A stretch of 64,000 nucleotides of DNA from Tachypleus tridentatus (GCF_004210375.1 NW_027467782.1:31289276-31353275); one strand, 5' to 3'; numbered from the stretch's first letter, positions 1 to 10,328 are shown. A program made the numbers and translations. Notes: generated by a model not told the origin, from the sequence alone.

Positions 1-34
1 CAAACCATCCACATAAATAGGAATAGAAGAATGG
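1..34 (-). mobile_element. LINE RNase H snippet, antisense
   Basis: The first 34 bases match 20878-20911 almost base for base. On the minus strand they read the start of a LINE RNase H domain (IPIYxDG, the first catalytic Asp region). The fragment is cut off by the window edge and joined at 34/35 to an unrelated repeat. Confidence 0.6.
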
Positions 35-81
35 AAAGATGGTGACTGTTTCAAGTATCTGTATGAGGAATTCCCAGCAAT
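35..81 (+). mobile_element. Fragment of unnamed repeat-protein family
   Basis: These 47 bases are identical to 22483-22529 and encode KDGDCFKYLYEEFPAI. The motif belongs to a protein family I remember as highly repeated in aquatic animal genomes (a conserved core of the type LVDxxKVLLPPLHIKLGLM followed by DGDCFKYL). I know no function or name for it. The longer copies in this window are at 22215-22575 and 19491-19892. Confidence 0.6.
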
Positions 82-85
82 CCTA

Positions 86-385
86 GTTGCTAGGGACATT
101 TCCCCCACTGCTTATCCCCCGTTTCTAGGGACATTTCCCCTACTGTTTACCCCTCGTTGCTTGGGTAATTTCCCTCACTACTTACCCCCCGTTGCTAGGG
201 AAATTTTCCCCACTGAATCTCCCGTTGCTAGGAACATTTCGCACACTGCCTAACCCCTGTTGCTATGTACATTTCGAACACTGTTTACCACCCGTTCTTA
301 GGAACATATCTCTCTCTGCTTACCCCCCACAGCTAGAGACAATTCCCCCCCCACTGCTTACGCCCCGTTGCAAGGAACATTTGCA
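86..385. repeat. Minisatellite, 33-37 bp unit, about 9 copies
   Basis: The unit 'gttgctagggacatttcccc' plus 'actgcttacccccc' recurs at about 86, 121, 154, 191, 224, 259, 294, 330 and 367. Copies vary in length and sequence, so the array is old. It is C-rich on the plus strand. The open frame at 192-398 is an artefact of the repeat. Confidence 0.85.
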
Positions 386-416
386 AAATAAATTATAGAT
401 CTTTACTTTTTTATGA

Positions 417-535
417 CTGGGTGACACAGCGGTACCTCTGCGGACTCACAACGTCAGAAACCAGGTTTCAACACCCGTAGTGAACAGAACACAGACATCT
501 TATTGAACTTTGGTCTTCACTTCAAACAAATATAC
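417..535 (+). mobile_element. SINE family 3 copy (tRNA-derived)
   Basis: It has a degenerate tRNA-like head ('acacagcggtacctctgcgg') and a degenerate B-box-like 'ggtttcaacacccgtagtg'. The tail is 'cacagacatc..gaactttgg', ending in a CAAATA-rich stretch. It resembles the copies at 54945-55070 and, in antisense, 48379-48495. Confidence 0.5.
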
Positions 536-539
536 TCTT

Positions 540-1126
540 TAATAAAATAATTTGAAACACAACATTTATTTATTTTTATTGTGTGAATTGAAAACTGAAT
601 TAAACCTGAGATTCTAAGTGAGTATTGTATTTTGTTTATGAATATATTATGTAGCCTCATCATTCATTACTGCATGGATAGGTATGTGTAATAAATTTTC
701 GTGAGATGTGAATTTCTTTTGTTAATTAGAAATTACAACTTTACTTGTCAATTTGTATAGACCTGTTGTTACTTAGAAACTACTTGTCAATATGTAAAAA
801 TTAATACATTATTCACACAGTTATTTTTATTTCTGGTTCAAGTTGAACCGGAAAATGTTTTTAGAATTAACATTTTGCCTCAAGTTTTACATTTGTTAGA
901 ACCACTAAAATATTGTTAGAAATTATAAACCACCGTATATAATATATACATAGTGTGTAATTTACATATAATATTTATATTTAAAAGGAAACAGTAGTTG
1001 GTAATCGTATCAATTTGACGTTTTGTTACGATTTTCTAAAAAAGAAAAAAACGAAACGTGTTTGTGGTTAATATTCCGTTATTGTTTTATTTTTTGTAAT
1101 CATGTTTTTTTCATAACTGTAACCAG
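540..1126. other. AT-rich sequence, no feature seen
   Basis: I see no coding potential or repeat here. The end (about 1075-1126) is T-rich and ends 'aaccag', a possible splice acceptor for the pseudo-exon that follows. Confidence 0.4.
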
Positions 1127-1308
1127 AATGTCAAAGTTTTCTACCGTGAAGCTTTACCTAAGGACACTTCCAATTTCCACATCTCCATCCTTCTACTGAA
1201 CGGAGCAGCGTTTTCTTCCAAAACCTGGCTGGACCTGGGCACAATACAAGTACTGGCTGCAATGGGCTACCGGACTGTGGCAATGGTGTACCTGGTGGGC
1301 TTTCTGTT
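1127..1308 (+). pseudogene. ABHD14-like alpha/beta hydrolase exon, probably broken
   Basis: After a possible acceptor (cag at 1124-1126) the frame reads VFYREALP, then ILLNGAAFSSKTW, LGTIQ and LAAMGYRTVAM. From memory this lines up with the N-terminal part of ABHD14A/B: FFREALP, LLLHG, FSSxTWxxLGT, GYRAVAIDLPG. ABHD14 proteins are small serine hydrolases; the ABHD14B homologue acts as a lysine deacetylase. Two things suggest decay. The oxyanion-region HG reads NG. The expected AIDLPG segment is out of frame after AM, consistent with a lost base. The 44-bp minisatellite begins right after it. I recognised no other ABHD14 exon, and the nucleophile-elbow Ser, Asp and His regions are absent. A real exon of a diverged gene cannot be excluded. 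Confidence 0.6.
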
Positions 1309-1790
1309 CATTACTAACATAACATTACAACATTTAGAGATAGGTGTCATTACATTACCAACTTAACATTACAACATTTTGAGGTAGGCGTCAGTTCATT
1401 ACGAACTTAACATTACAAAATTTAGAGGTAAACGTCGTTCATTACGAACTTAACATTACAAAATTTAGAGGTAAACGTCGTTCATTACTAACTTAACATT
1501 ACAACATTTAGAGGTAGGCGTCAGTTTATTACTAACTTAACATTAGAACATTTAGAGGTAGATGTCAGTTCATTACTAACTTGACATAACAACATTTAGA
1601 GGTAGGCGTCAGTTCATTACTGACTTAACATTACAACATTTAGAGGTAGGCGTCAGTTCATTACTGACTTAACATTACAACATTTAGAGGTAGGCGTCAG
1701 TTCATTACTGATTTAACATTACAACATTTAGAGGTAGGCGTCAGTTCATTACTAACTTAACATTACAACATTTAGAGGTAGGTTTCATGA
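1309..1790. repeat. Minisatellite, 44 bp unit, about 11 copies
   Basis: The unit runs 'cattactaacttaacattac', 'aacatttagaggtaggcgtc', 'agtt' (44 bp), starting at about 1309 and 1353 and continuing to about 1790. Copies are very similar, so the array is younger than the one at 86-385. It directly abuts the ABHD14-like exon. Confidence 0.9.
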
Positions 1791-3540
1791 CAACATATAG
1801 TTTTAAAAACAAGAAACGAGTATTTCCAAAAAAATTCTAGATGAATAAAGATATAAATTTATTTGTTATTAATGCTATTCTCTTTTCATCAGTTTATATT
1901 TTTCTTCAGAAACATTACAATAAAAAGTATTCATTGTGATAAAGGAAATAATAAATTAAACTAAGTAAGAATTTGTTTTTTTACCAATTTGTAAACAATT
2001 TCTATGTGATAGAAAAAAAATGAATATTAATTTCGAAGTCTGCGTATCTTATGGAAAATCTATTTGTAAAAGCAAAATAACTTGTATGGAATTTAAGTTA
2101 TTAGGTCAAAGTAATATTGCAAAAGATCTCAGGAACAGTATTCAAAACTCCTTATGCAATGATATTATTGGGTCACATTATCACGTGACACTAACAGATG
2201 AATTTTGTTAGGTAATTAACCAATTCCCCAAGTTCTTTTACGGGATATGAAGTAAGATTAATTAGAGTAAAAGCTCTCTTTCATAATACAGCTTTTTTAT
2301 TGGATACTATAATATCTAACAACCTATTTTTATTTCAACAAATGAAAGCAGCAGTTGTCAGTCTAATAAAGTTCACAATTGATGCTTTACTATATCTACA
2401 GTCAGAAACCATTATTAGATGTGATGTTATCATAATTTTAATTTAAAATCTCATTAATCGACAGGCACATACTGTTTGAGTAAAACTACATGACGCTATA
2501 TTCCAGAAAATTTTTGATAGGAAACTTACATTTATCAAATTAAATCATGGTTTCAGATTATTTATCTATTGATTCATTGATCTATTTTCATCGTTTCCTT
2601 TTTATTAGTTATTTGAAACAGTATGGAGGAACGAACTCACTGGCTTTACTTTACGTAACATTTCCAGGTTTTCTGCATTTTTAATGTTTTATTGTGATAT
2701 AGGAAAACAATACCACACTTTATTGTCGAGTTTAATAAGATTCATCAAAACTGTTAAAAGTATAGCAGTTTGTTATATTCAGTAGCTTCTGATCTTATCA
2801 ACCAATGGGGATAAGAATTTGATAATTAATTGAGTGACTAATAAAGGTAATTGAGAATAACTTTTATAGTTATTATCAGTCATAATGTCGACAATTTCCC
2901 ATAAAATTTAGGTTGTTTCCAAACAAGATATCAAACTTATATTGTTGAATAATCATAATGAAAAAGTGAATAAAACGAAAAACTGATAAACATAATAACA
3001 TAGATTTACACTTCACATGAGACATTAATGTTTGATCTATTACATTGTAAACCGTTACATATTCCAAATAGTTCTTTAAAGATTTTGAACAAGTAGAAGT
3101 GTTCATCATAATATTATTACAACCACACTCTAAGCAAGTTTCTATATATACAGTCTTATATACGGCAAACATAGTTTGCGGAATGCTATTTAAGTTAGCT
3201 ATTTAATACAACATACATTATACATATTATAAATTAAATATATTACAGACATTTTAATCAATAAAGTTACTTAAAGTAACCTTAAAAAAATTGAAACATA
3301 TATTAGAAGAACACACCTATGCTCAGTAACATGATAGTAAAATATATCAAACACTTGAATTGATTTGAGATTTATTTATACATTCTTCAAGAGCTGTTAA
3401 TTGAAAAAATAAAGTGGGTAAAGGAACTTATTTCATGAGAACATGAGTTGTTAAGCATACATGAAGTGCCAACTGAGAAAATATTGTTACGATACAAGTA
3501 TGTGGCTGTAGAAAATAGCGTTCGGTAAGTTTATTTATAT
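1791..3540. other. AT-rich sequence, no feature seen
   Basis: Short open frames (2020-2211 plus, 2876-3172 minus) show no recognisable domain or splice context, and I do not consider them genes. Confidence 0.4.
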
Positions 3541-3547
3541 TCAGTTG

Positions 3548-3612
3548 TATGTGAGTTTTCACGATGGCAAAGCCACATCGAGCTATCTGCTGAGTCCACC
3601 ACTGGATCAGTT
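3548..3612 (-). mobile_element. SINE family 2 fragment
   Basis: The string 'ggcaaagccacatcgagcta' followed by 'tctgctgagtccacca' is the antisense 3' half of SINE family 2, found in full at 6838-6955 and 54200-54320. Confidence 0.65.
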
Positions 3613-4367
3613 GTCTTAATTGTGAAACATAGAACATTAAGTAAATAAGAAATAATTATTGGACGCACCATAGAGCTTGTTTTGTCTGCAAGACTAACTA
3701 ACGTGTGTCTTAATTCACGTTTCTTATATAGTAGTACAATATCTCTGAACTTTCTGTACTGGGATAAAATGTATCTGAATATTCTTTACTGGTACAAAAT
3801 TCAACTGTTTCTGAACTGCGGTGTACGGTATCTATACGTACTGTAACAGCACATAACATGACTGGACTTCAATTTCCATACTGGGATAAAATCTATCAGA
3901 GATTTAATCTATGATACAGTCTCTCTGAACCTTTTTCTAAACTGTAACACAAAACGCTATAATTCTAAGATAGTTTCTCTTCTTGAAGGGCAAGCAAAGA
4001 GCAACAATATTTAATTGAAACATTTATGACATAAAACCGTACTTGTAATAAACGTGAGGTAATTTTCTAAAACACTTGTGATGTAACAAAGCATTTGCAA
4101 TTAACGTATGGTTATTTACTGAAACACTTTTGAAATAAACGTGTTTTGTTTTTATATGTGATGAAACAAAATAATGTTTATCATTGTTATTAAATACTTG
4201 CCTTGATATTTGTGAAAATTCTTCGCAATTATGATTTTCTGTATTATTTTTACACTTCCTTGTTGGCGTATCGTTTGAATTTCAGGCATTTTGCCAATAC
4301 CGCATGTAAGTGCTGGTTGTTTACTTCGGCTGTATTTTCATTACATATTCCTCAGTTCAGGTTCAAA
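3613..4367. other. AT-rich sequence, no gene seen
   Basis: There is a loose repetition of 'tctctgaac..ctgtactggg' around 3740-3930, too degenerate to define a unit. No coding signal is recognised. Confidence 0.3.
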
Positions 4368-4645
4368 GCAAGTTTGTTTATTTTTGAATTTCGAGCAAAG
4401 CTACATGAGGACTATCTGCGCTAGCCGTCCCTAATTTTGCAGTTTAAGACTGGAGAGACGGCAGGCAGTCATCACCACCCACCGCCAACTCTTGGGCGAT
4501 TCTTTTACCAGCGAATAATGCGGTTGACCGAAAATTATAACGCCATCACGGCCGAAAGTGCGAGCATGTTTGGTGCGACCATAATTCAACCTGCGACCCT
4601 TAGATTACGAGTCGAACCCTTCAACCCACCTGGCCATGCCGAGCC
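4368..4645 (-). mobile_element. SINE family 1 copy
   Basis: Full-length antisense copy of the commonest SINE in the window. It starts with the tail ('gagcaaagctacatgagg', 'actatctgcgctagccgtcc'), has the body marker 'caccgccaactcttgggc' and ends with the tRNA-like head 'ggccatgccgagcc'. The open frame at 4437-4712 is SINE sequence, not a gene. Confidence 0.9.
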
Positions 4646-4794
4646 TTCTAAGTACGTGTATTATCACAAGCCAATTTGTACAGATTTCTGCACAGCGTGT
4701 TTTAACAAATGAATGTGGATAGATTAACAACAACAAGTTATACACTATGTAACCCTGAAGTAAAAAAAAAAAAAGAGGTCAATACGTTTCCAGT

Positions 4795-4855
4795 CAAAGT
4801 ATGTTTGGTACGACCAGGATTCGAACTCGCGGCACAAAGTTTACGAGTCGAACGC
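4795..4855 (-). mobile_element. SINE family 1 head fragment
   Basis: The stretch 'tgtttggtacgaccaggatt', 'cgaactcgcgg' and 'tttacgagtcgaacgcc' is the antisense tRNA-like head only. Confidence 0.7.
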
Positions 4856-5029
4856 CGGGGACTTTTAGCGAGTGTGAGCTGAGATATAGGAGAGTTTTCT
4901 GCAAACTCTTGAGTTTATATGAATAGTGAAGGAAAAACTTATAACCAGCGACAACCACCTTCAGTTATCTGAACAAAGATAAATTACTATACTCACTTGG
5001 ATAAAACTAATTACTGTAAGAAACAGCAC

Positions 5030-5530
5030 CAGTTGAATGAGAAGAGAGTTACGTAATTCAAGTGAAAATTCTGAAGATGAAGGTGAAGAAACTTCTCATA
5101 CAGAGGTGGAGATAGTTCCTTCCTACACTAAAAATAATACGGATTATGTTACTAACTTAAACAAAGCCTTGGATGTTGATAACGCAGAAACTAATGAAGA
5201 AGAAAAAATCTAGAACAAACAAATGAAAACCAAGAGTTTACTCTGGTAGTGTCGAAAAAAAAAGTTGAAATTCATTACAAAATGAAACTACACAACCAAA
5301 AAATACACCACTTAAAACAAAACACCCAAATATTCTATTATTATTGAGGCGAGCCTGGCACATATAATCAACCGCAACAAGCAGCGGAAGTTACCAGATG
5401 TAAACCAGATGTTGAAACAGCTGGTGTCAAGCGTTTTACCTTAAGGCGGTGTCATTGTCCGAGGTCAATGAACTGCTGACGTAAATAAACTACTTAAAGA
5501 ATGGCCCATGGTGCTGATGAACTGACTCAT
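5030..5530 (+). pseudogene. Probable LINE ORF1 (gag-like) remnant
   Basis: An acidic stretch (ENSEDEGEETSHTEVEIVPS) is followed after a stop by ASLAHIINRNKQRKLPDVNQ, then GGVIVRGQ, stop, TADVNKLLKEWP. A basic or acidic N-terminal region followed by an RRM-like 'GGVIVRGQ..DVNKLLKEW' strand-helix pattern is typical of ORF1 in arthropod LINEs of the jockey/I group. Several stops and frame changes mark it as dead. I see no zinc knuckles downstream. The assignment is from pattern memory. Confidence 0.4.
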
Positions 5531-6160
5531 GCTGCTCTACCGTTTGTCAATATGTAATTGTGGATTATCGTAACAAATGTCCCGTATTTCTCTCCACAGT
5601 TCAGCTAAGCCTTTTAATTAACTTTCTCAGTTTTTATATAAGACTATTCAGCGTAAAACATGTTAATTGTGAAATCCAAACCATTGTTGTGAATATTCCA
5701 TTGATCCATTTTTCTCTATCCCATCAAACAAAATGTCTTTCATCCTTACCAGATAATGCGATATAGAATGCACCTGCTAAAAGTACACGTTTCTAACTTT
5801 GGTCATCTCGTTGTGTGTATTTCATTGTCACTTAAAACCTTTCATCCTGTCACCTGTTGTCAGTGGTAGTTTTGTAGTGGCTATACACCCATTTGGATTA
5901 CTTCGTTCTAAATGTGTATCTTACTGTTGTCAATATTACCTTCATCCTTGTATTTCAGTGTGGATTAAACTGTTAACAGTTCCACGAAAAGCTTGCTATT
6001 TCTCTGTGCCAACCACATTGTAATTATCCTGTTAAAGACCGCCCTTCAGTTTCTGTTAAAGTTTGATCTCCACTGTCTACTGGTTCGTTATCAAGTGAAA
6101 CTATCTGTCCTTCTATTTTATAACACACTACAATTGTAATCTGCTTTTTTTGTGAGATTA
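5531..6160. other. No clear feature
   Basis: Open frames 5560-5766 and 5799-6023 have no recognisable domain. This could be the 3' continuation of the ORF1 remnant or its UTR. Confidence 0.3.
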
Positions 6161-6411
6161 TACAGGGTATTCGGAAAGTCACTGTGTAGTTTTGAAAACA
6201 GCGATAACAGCATTCATTCAGTCTATTTCAAGCCAGCAACTGATAGCGGTGTTTAGAAACAAAATAAGAAGGATCCAAGCCTGTATTGATGCCAACTGGA
6301 GTGACTTTCAACATTTTTTGCAATTATCATTCATATTTACCTCCTATTCGATACTGAAACATGTCTGTTAATAAATATACAAGTGCACAGTGACTTTCCG
6401 AATACCCTGTA
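6161..6411 (+). mobile_element. MITE, mariner/IS630-like deletion derivative, copy 1
   Basis: Terminal inverted repeats of about 26 bp ('tacagggtattcggaaagtc', 'actgtg' at the left; the reverse complement at the right, 6386-6411) flank about 250 bp, with TA at both ends as expected for Tc1/mariner insertion. The interior on the plus strand encodes RNKIRRIQACIDANWSDFQH. That resembles the C-terminal end of a transposase of this superfamily, so the element looks like an internal deletion that kept the transposase tail. A second copy in the opposite orientation lies at 23370-23615. Confidence 0.85.
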
Positions 6412-6510
6412 TTTCTAATAAATATTGTTCTGGGTGTTATCGTTGTTTCTGTTTTGTCTCAGATATTTCTATAAATCTCTAAATTTTAAGTAAATTTGTA
6501 ACTCCCGAGT

Positions 6511-6791
6511 GAGCCCAGCATGGCCAGGCGGTTAAGGCACTCGACTCGCAATCTGAAAATCTTGGGTTCGAACCCCCCATCACACCAAACATGCTCGCCC
6601 TTTCAGTCGTGGGTACGTTATAATGTGACCGACCAATCACACTATTCGTTATTAAAAGAGTAGCCCAAGAGTTGGCGGTGGTTAGTGGTGACTAGCTGCC
6701 TTCCCTCTATTTTTGCACTGCTAAATTAAGGATGGCTAGTGCAGAGAGCCCTCGAGTAGCTTTGCGTGAAATTTAAAACAAAACAAACCAA
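6511..6791 (+). mobile_element. SINE family 1 copy
   Basis: The head 'gcccagcatggccaggcggt', the B-box 'gggttcgaac' and the body 'gcccaagagttggcggtgg' are present, and the tail 'gagtagctttgcgtgaa' runs into an A/C-rich end. Near full length. Confidence 0.92.
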
Positions 6792-6837
6792 AATCATATC
6801 TAACAAGTATTCAATTACACTACTGAACAAAAGTGTT

Positions 6838-6955
6838 GTCTCCCGCTGTTACAGTGGAAAGTCTACGGAGTTACAATGCTGAAATCAGGGGTTCGATTCC
6901 CCTCGGTGGACTCAACAGATAGTCCGATGTAGCTTTGCTATAATAAAACACAAAC
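6838..6955 (+). mobile_element. SINE family 2 copy with 11-bp target duplication
   Basis: The tRNA-like head 'gctgttacagtggaaagtct', the B-box 'gggttcgattcccctcgg' and the tail 'cagatagtccgatgtagctt' are all present. The element is flanked by perfect direct repeats 'acaaaagtgtt' at 6827-6837 and 6956-6966, so its exact limits are known. It sits inside the Tc1 terminal region. Confidence 0.93.
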
Positions 6956-7390
6956 ACAAAAGTGTTAAGACGAGAAAATATTTTGTCATTCTTTCCATTT
7001 TGTGGGGCTAATTCTTCCATGTCACCACGTAAGAAAACTCAAATATTTTATACCAAAATCAACATGGTAATACTTTACTGTTGACAACCGATGAATCAGT
7101 ATGAGAATACTTGTCATTCTTTAGAATTTCCGTAAACTTGTACCAAGGACATATCATAAGGGTTTTGCTTGAATGAACATACTGATTAAATTTAAGGTCT
7201 GAAATAACTGTCATGGTGCCCGATGCAGTGTGTTAACTATATAGAAAGAAGCTAGTAAGGAATTAACATATGGTACCGGTGTATGTTAGAAATAAATTTC
7301 ATAAAACTTCACAAATAAACCTTCATACAGAGTGTGTTTAACACATTATATTAAGTTTTATTTTCATTGCCCAAAAGCTTAGAGAATTGT

Positions 7391-7474
7391 CTAGGAGAAC
7401 ATTTCCATTCTGAAAACAATTTGCTGATTGGAGTCTCAACGTAAAGTTTTTTCAGAATGGAAATGTTCTCCTAG
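7391..7474. repeat. Perfect 26-bp inverted repeat, 32-bp loop
   Basis: The left arm 7391-7416 begins 'ctaggagaacatttccattc'. The right arm 7449-7474 is its exact reverse complement. The arms lie within the Tc1 transposase remnant, where the right arm is in coding orientation. The left arm therefore looks like a local inverted duplication. Confidence 0.9.
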
Positions 7475-8361
7475 AACTGTCAAGTACACCCTAGATCATG
7501 AGACTGAGACAGGTAAATTAGAAAATAGGAAAGGAAGAGGAACTCAGTTATACTGATGTTAAGTATCTTTGTTCATGCAGCTTTCAGGACAGAAAGAAGA
7601 CTACACGAGATAAACAGCCATGAACCTAATGACAGAAAAGTGTCCTGATATACAGTGTCAAGAATACTCAATGAGAATGAAATATTTGGTTGTGAAGCAG
7701 TTAGAAAACTTTTACTTATAACCTCCAATCATCATGAAAAGACTGAAATCTGTTAAAAAATACAAAAGCTGGACGGCTAATGATTGGTAAATGGCTTTAT
7801 GAGTGGATAAGTCCAATTTTGAAATATTTGGTTCAAAATGTAGGTCGTACGTCCGACGGAGGAAAGGTGAAAGATACTTACCTCAGTACATAGCACCAAC
7901 CATGAAATATAGGTGGAGTCAGTATAATGGTATGGAGGTGTTTTTCTGTTAATGCAACAAGAGATACTTGCAAAATAAATGGAAAAATGAACCAGTACAG
8001 ATACCATCAGATACTGATCCGCCATGGTATATCCAGTGGTTGGTGTATAATTGTTTAAGAATTCCACTATCTAGAAAATAACTACCCTCTTTCAAACATT
8101 AAGAAAGAAACTGCTGAAGTTATTTTAATGATACAATGGCCCCCATAGAGCCCCGATCTCAACCAGCTTAAGTAGATCTGGAACATGATGGATCAAAAAC
8201 TTGACATGTCAAAAATTACTTCTAAAGAAACTTTATGGAAGTGTATTACAGACATTTGAAGTAAATTCCCAAAAAAACACTTTTATTAGATGTGTTGTAA
8301 CGATGATTGAAAGACTGTCTGCAATTATTAAACCAAAAGGGGGACACAAAATATTAGCTAT

Positions 8362-8795
8362 TTACTGAACTCAACACTTCCATTGAGTTTCTGTTGAACT
8401 ATGTTTACCGAACTCAACACTTCCACTGAGTTTCTGTTGTATTATGTTTACCGAACTCAACACTTCTACTGAGTTTCTGTTAAACTATGTTTACTGAACT
8501 CAACACTTCCACTGAGTTTCTATTGTACTATGTTTACTGAACTCAACACTTCGACTGAGTTTCTATTGTACGATGTTTACTGAACTCAACACTTCCACTG
8601 AGTTTCTGTTAAACTATGTTTACTGAACTCAACACTTCCACTGAGTTTCTGTTAAACTATGTTTACTGAACTCAACACTTCCACTGAGTTTCTGTTAAAC
8701 TATGTTTACTGAACTCAACACTTCCACTGAGTTTCTGTTGAACTATGTTTACTAAACTCAACACTTTCACTGAGTTTCCGTTGTAATAAATAGGA
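8362..8795. repeat. Minisatellite, 43 bp unit, about 10 copies
   Basis: The unit 'ttactgaactcaacacttcc' + 'actgagtttctgttaaacta' + 'tgt' repeats every 43 bp from 8362 (next start 8405). Each unit carries a short hairpin: AACTCA, a 10-base loop, TGAGTT. Confidence 0.92.
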
Positions 8796-8799
8796 ACAT

Positions 8800-9637
8800 T
8801 AATAACATTTTGATGTTTCACCTGTGATTTACCTTCCAATGTTCCTTGACAGAAACCTAAAACCTAATCCCTGATTTTGTCCTTACAATTTTGCACAATA
8901 CTGTATGTCGGTAATACTGGGGTTTAAATAATTTGTCTGAAGGAAATAAATCTGTAATGCTGAATAAATAACTTGAATTTCACTGACTGATTACAACTTG
9001 TTAAACTTTTACACAAAAACCAAAACTTGTTTCCGTTAGTAAAATCCTTTAGCTATACTTGTTAAAAACCATTACAGCCGGTAAGTTGATAATTGTCAAA
9101 CCTATTGGCATCATTACGAATACAGGACAAAATAGATGGTGCTAATCTAAACTGCTTAAATTGCAAAAAATCTAAAATTTTATAACAATGTGGTTAAAAA
9201 CTGGTTATGATTACAGGTTGTGGTTTCGGAACATCTGTTTGGAACATAATTTGAAATAAATCATGTAAAAGAACTTGGAACTTATCGCAGCTTCAGTTAA
9301 GTATATGATGTAGTTGGTTAATTTTTGTGTAACAAAAGAAAATGTACTATTTCAAGTAAAGATTAACAGCCATCTTGTCACTACTCTGACATCATCACTT
9401 GAACAGTAGATAACCTGCCATGTAAAGCTAACAGTTGAAACTAAGTAAGTATATAGGCAAATAATATGAACGTTCATATACGTTATAAACTGTCACAACT
9501 CCATTATAAAATAAGTTTCATATTTAGAGAAGGAATATCGAGGTTTTTTGTTGTCTATTTTTAAACAAATTAATTTGAAGTAAGGATTATGTTTTGATAC
9601 TGAGCACGAACAACAACCCACATGAAGTAAAAATGTA
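8800..9637. other. AT-rich sequence, no feature seen
   Basis: No open frame, repeat or splice pattern stands out. Confidence 0.4.
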
Positions 9638-9792
9638 TCTTAAGATAGCTGGTATGGGTATTAAAACTTTAATTAAAATGAAATACTGAACAACGTTACG
9701 ACCTTCTTAAGTGATATTCTGGTTAACAGGTCAAAACGTTGTTCTGCATTTTATTTTAATTACGTTTTAATAGCTATACCAGTGTCTTGAGA
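9638..9792. mobile_element. Foldback/MITE-like element with about 58-bp arms
   Basis: The left arm starts 'tcttaagatagctggtatgg' and runs to 'gaacaacgtt'. The right arm is its imperfect reverse complement, ending 'agctataccagtgtcttgag'. Only about 40 bp separate the arms and there is no coding content, so this looks like a small non-autonomous foldback DNA transposon. Confidence 0.75.
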
Positions 9793-10200
9793 ATACAATA
9801 ACAAAATAGCTGTCAGCATATACTGAAAACTAAGATTCTGCTCTATCTAAGTGTTTAGTAGAAGTTTTATAATAATATCTGTTATCTTAGTTGTAAGATA
9901 TTCACGTTAAAATAAAAACTAGAAATAGGAAAAAAACATACTTGTCATTGTTCTATTAGCTAATAGTCAAACAAATAAAAAGTGAACGTAACAGAGTCTG
10001 TTTACAACTAGTTTTTAAAGTCAGGATTATTTCTTATGCCAAGAGAAATGCTTCAATATTTGTAATAGAACAAAATATGTCTGCTTACAGAATTAGTTTC
10101 AGGAAGAATGGGGTATCAAAACTGTATTATGATACAGTTTAAATTAAATATCGAACAGTACACTCAATTCTGTGTAATTTTCTAGTATTCGAGACCAAAG
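9793..10200. other. No feature seen
   Basis: AT-rich, with no recognised coding or repeat signal. Confidence 0.35.
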
Positions 10201-10210
10201 GCGTTGTTGC

Positions 10211-10328
10211 TGGTGGTGTTTTATAGCGCAAAGCTGCACAATGAACTGTTTGCACTCTGTCTATTGCTGGAATCGAATCGCAGATTTCAGCACTGTAAGC
10301 ACATAAACTTATCGCTGATCAGCTGTGG
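10211..10328 (-). mobile_element. SINE family 2 copy, diverged
   Basis: The antisense order tail-to-head is 'tttatagcgcaaagctgcac', 'aatcgaatcgcagatttcag', 'cactgtaagcacataaactt'. This matches family 2 at reduced identity. The open frame 10204-10386 lies on it and is not a gene. Confidence 0.6.

Larger units (their letters stand above)
6817..8360 (+). pseudogene. Tc1-like transposon remnant with dead transposase
   Basis: The element starts at a TIR-like 'tacactactgaac' (about 6816), is interrupted by a SINE (6838-6955), and continues through a 5' region that matches 23670-24060. The transposase remnant runs from about 7350 to 8355 in broken frames. Recognisable pieces are ETGKLENRKGRG (HTH/linker), the region around the first catalytic Asp (GRLMIGKWLYEWISPILKYL), GGKVKDTYLS, PISTSLSRSGT (from the SPDLNPIEQIW region) and the usual C-terminus ERLSAIIKPKGGHK. 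Many stops. The 43-bp minisatellite starts where the 3' TIR would be. Confidence 0.85.

Noticed and set aside
86-385. CRISPR-like array
   Set aside because: Units are direct, contiguous and of varying length with no distinct spacers; it is a minisatellite in a eukaryotic genome.
192-398. 68-codon open frame
   Set aside because: It reads through the 33-37 bp minisatellite; the codons simply repeat with the array.
4437-4712. 91-codon open frame
   Set aside because: It lies in an antisense SINE family 1 copy.
7777-8067. 96-codon minus frame
   Set aside because: It is a shadow of the plus-strand Tc1 transposase remnant.
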